Shown here piece by piece: positions 11,999 through 13,216 of a DNA stretch of 13,216 nucleotides. How positions within the stretch are numbered: position 1 is the stretch's first letter; every line of letters starts with the position of its first letter. The stretch comes from an uncultured Clostridium sp. Lineage in GTDB: Bacteria > Cyanobacteriota > Vampirovibrionia > Gastranaerophilales > Gastranaerophilaceae. The translations under genes were made by a program, and so were the position numbers. The notes below the pieces were generated by a model. The model searched no databases. It was not told where the DNA came from and saw nothing but the letters and a program-made list of their open reading frames with translations. The DNA lies in NCBI GenBank assembly GCA_958449715.1, contig CAUDIU010000045.1, positions 1-13,216 of the forward strand, in the 5' to 3' direction.

Positions 11999-12583
11999 TC
12001 AATTTGTAACAGTATGAGTTACTATAGCCGGAGCTGTCAAAATTATTATTTCATTTGAGCCCGTTGGGATTACAGTATGATTTCCCATTTTTCTTTCGTA
12101 GGAAGGGCGTAATTGTATTGTAGTCCTTTTTACTCTTTGTTGTCTTTGTGCCATTTTTTCATATTTTACAGGTTCTGATATTTCTCCTCCAAATAGGTTG
12201 TTATTTGAAGTATATAAATAGCCCCTTATAGGAGTTTCATATCCGTCTGAATATATCATTTTGCTTATTCTGATTTTCATTGCGGCATTTGTGCCAACAA
12301 CTGGTGCGTTTATTTTTTCTATGTAACCGTAAAATTCTGTATCTTTTGGAATTATATTTGTATCGTGCATATACAAATCATTTGTTGCAATAAATTTTAC
12401 TTTATAGCCTTCTGAACAAGTCTGTGTAGATATTTCCTGTGTATTCATAACAGGAATAAATGTACCTTGTGGAATTGTTATTTCACTATAATCCCGCATT
12501 TCTAATTGTATATTAGGAATTTCTGCTGATTTGACACAAGGTGTTATTAATAATAAGCCAAATAATATAAGTATTTTTTTCAT
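11999..12583 (-). CDS. Second exported VirB10-like beta-domain protein, 194 residues
   Basis: The protein begins with a signal peptide (MKKILILFGLLLITPCVKSA, about 1-20). The mature part has the same order of elements as its downstream neighbour but without the glycine-rich segment: ITIPQGTFIPVMNTQEIST, LYMHDTNIIPKDTEFYGYIE, AMKIRISKMIYSDGYETPI, and a closing TVIPTGSNEIIILTAPAIV. This suggests a shortened paralogue of the VirB10/TrbI-like fold; the match is by pattern only and overall identity is low. It has no Shine-Dalgarno sequence. Its promoter places the transcript start at or one base before the ATG. It is probably co-transcribed with the 248-residue gene, which also has its own ribosome-binding site. 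Function unknown. Confidence 0.7.
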   Translation of the reverse strand: MKKILILFGLLLITPCVKSAEIPNIQLEMRDYSEITIPQGTFIPVMNTQEISTQTCSEGYKVKFIATNDLYMHDTNIIPKDTEFYGYIEKINAPVVGTNAAMKIRISKMIYSDGYETPIRGYLYTSNNNLFGGEISEPVKYEKMAQRQQRVKRTTIQLRPSYERKMGNHTVIPTGSNEIIILTAPAIVTHTVTN

Positions 12584-12590
12584 AATTAAT

Positions 12591-12618
12591 ATTATAACAG
12601 TTTTTTCTGTATTATCAA
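12591..12618 (-). promoter_or_regulatory. Strong extended -10 promoter of the 194-residue gene
   Basis: On the minus strand TTGATA (12618 to 12613), a 16-base spacer ending TGT, and TATAAT (12596 to 12591) form a near-consensus promoter with an extended -10 (TGTTATAAT). Only seven bases separate TATAAT from the ATG at 12583, so the mRNA should be leaderless or have a one-base leader. The rest of the 172-bp gap to the divergent gene at 12756 is A/T-rich; a TTGACC at 12649-12654 might be a -35 for that gene, but no matching -10 is clear. Confidence 0.65.
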
Positions 12619-12755
12619 TATAACGAATTTTTATTATGTAAGTTCATTTTGACCTGCTTTTAAATATTACAAATGTAAATATTTTAAATTTTTATGCAAT
12701 TTTTTTATGAACAAATACTTTATATACATGTAGTGTAGTAAAAAGGTGAATTATT

Positions 12756-13216
12756 GTGTTTAGTGCAGTAGCATCAGGAATATTTGCATATAGAAATGCC
12801 GATAAAACCAAAAATGGTGATATTGGTCGTGGTGCTGTGACATTAGGTCAGACTGCAGGACTTGTTCAAGAAGTTGCAAAATATGATGGTTTAGCTGCTA
12901 ATGCTGCAAGAAGTACGTTGAGTGTATTTTCTGATTTAGCAAAACAAAATAAGGCTTTTGAATATGCAGGAAAAGTTACAAAATTTGCTATAGATAATGT
13001 AAATCCTTTGATTTGTGCCTCAAGTGTGATAAAAACTGCTATGGCTGAGGATAAAGTAGGAACAGGGATTACTGAAGCCGCTGCTTTATCTGCAATGTTT
13101 GCAGGTGAAGGTATGGTAAAAATGTATTATGACAAAGTCGCAAATTCTAATGAAGTTAAATCAGGAATGAAAAAATTAGCTGATAAAAAATTTATGAAAC
13201 CTGTATTTGAGTATGT
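12756..13216 (+). CDS. Alanine-rich protein of unknown function, 3' partial
   Basis: An open frame of 153 codons runs from GTG 12756 to the window end without a stop. AAAGGTGA seven bases upstream of the GTG supports the start (MFSAVASGIFAYRNADKTKN). The visible part is rich in Ala, Gly and Lys and looks helical, with several weakly hydrophobic stretches (AVTLGQTAGLVQEVAKYDGL, NPLICASSVIKTAMAEDKV, ITEAAALSAMFAGEGMVKM) but no signal peptide and no definite membrane helix. I recognise no family. It is divergent from the VirB10-like pair. It could be one of the lineage-specific envelope or cytosolic proteins of this group, but that is speculation. Confidence 0.75.
   Translation, partial: MFSAVASGIFAYRNADKTKNGDIGRGAVTLGQTAGLVQEVAKYDGLAANAARSTLSVFSDLAKQNKAFEYAGKVTKFAIDNVNPLICASSVIKTAMAEDKVGTGITEAAALSAMFAGEGMVKMYYDKVANSNEVKSGMKKLADKKFMKPVFEY

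Noticed and set aside
12001..12025. Short inverted repeat GTAAC/GTTAC at the end of the 194-residue gene as a terminator
   Set aside because: Only 5 bp, inside the coding sequence, with no following T tract.
11193..12583. Conjugative or integrative element suggested by VirB10-like proteins
   Set aside because: No other type IV secretion, relaxase, integrase or attachment-site signal is present, and the genes share the composition of their surroundings.

Overview
The window looks like chromosome from a low-GC, Gram-negative, flagellated gut-type bacterium. The best guess is Candidatus Gastranaerophilales (Vampirovibrionia/Melainabacteria, the non-photosynthetic sisters of Cyanobacteria). The reasons are the base composition, a flagellar export block combined with TonB/ExbB/ExbD, and several small lineage-restricted proteins, including one with an N-terminal NFNGLYF motif of a kind I associate with that order. 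This assignment is inference. No tRNA, rRNA, insertion sequence, phage gene or CRISPR array was seen.

Left part (1-2803, plus strand): the end of a flagellar type III export operon, fliO (N-terminus cut off by the window edge), fliP, fliQ, an exported protein of unknown role, and fliR. FliQ carries a C-terminal tail of about 75 residues not found in ordinary FliQ. An imperfect tandem repeat of about 65 bp, with a copied ribosome-binding site, separates fliP from fliQ. flhB and flhA do not follow fliR.

Middle (2796-8315): two small unknown proteins on the minus strand, a small Cro/XRE-type regulator that is probably leaderless, and a tightly packed minus-strand unit ftsH - acsD-like - acsC-like. 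The last two are shortened versions of the two subunits of the corrinoid iron-sulfur protein (CFeSP) of the Wood-Ljungdahl pathway. They overlap each other and ftsH, and no CO dehydrogenase/acetyl-CoA synthase gene is in view. Next, on the plus strand, are a basic protein of 184 residues and an acidic protein of 61 residues. A 16-bp hairpin between them buries the ribosome-binding site of the second.

Right part (8312-11092, minus strand): a TonB-type energy-transduction operon, tonB - exbB - exbD - exbD. ExbB and the two ExbD paralogues would form the inner-membrane proton channel that drives TonB. Upstream of both tonB and the first exbD lies the same unusual arrangement: GGAG, one base, a hairpin with TACGG/CCGTA arms, 11-12 bases, then ATG.

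Far right: two minus-strand exported proteins with VirB10/TrbI-like beta domains, one with a strong promoter lying directly on its start codon, and the 5' part of an unknown alanine-rich plus-strand gene that runs off the window. No gene-free stretch exceeds 300 bases. The longest are 12584-12755 (172 bp) and 1012-1163 (152 bp).
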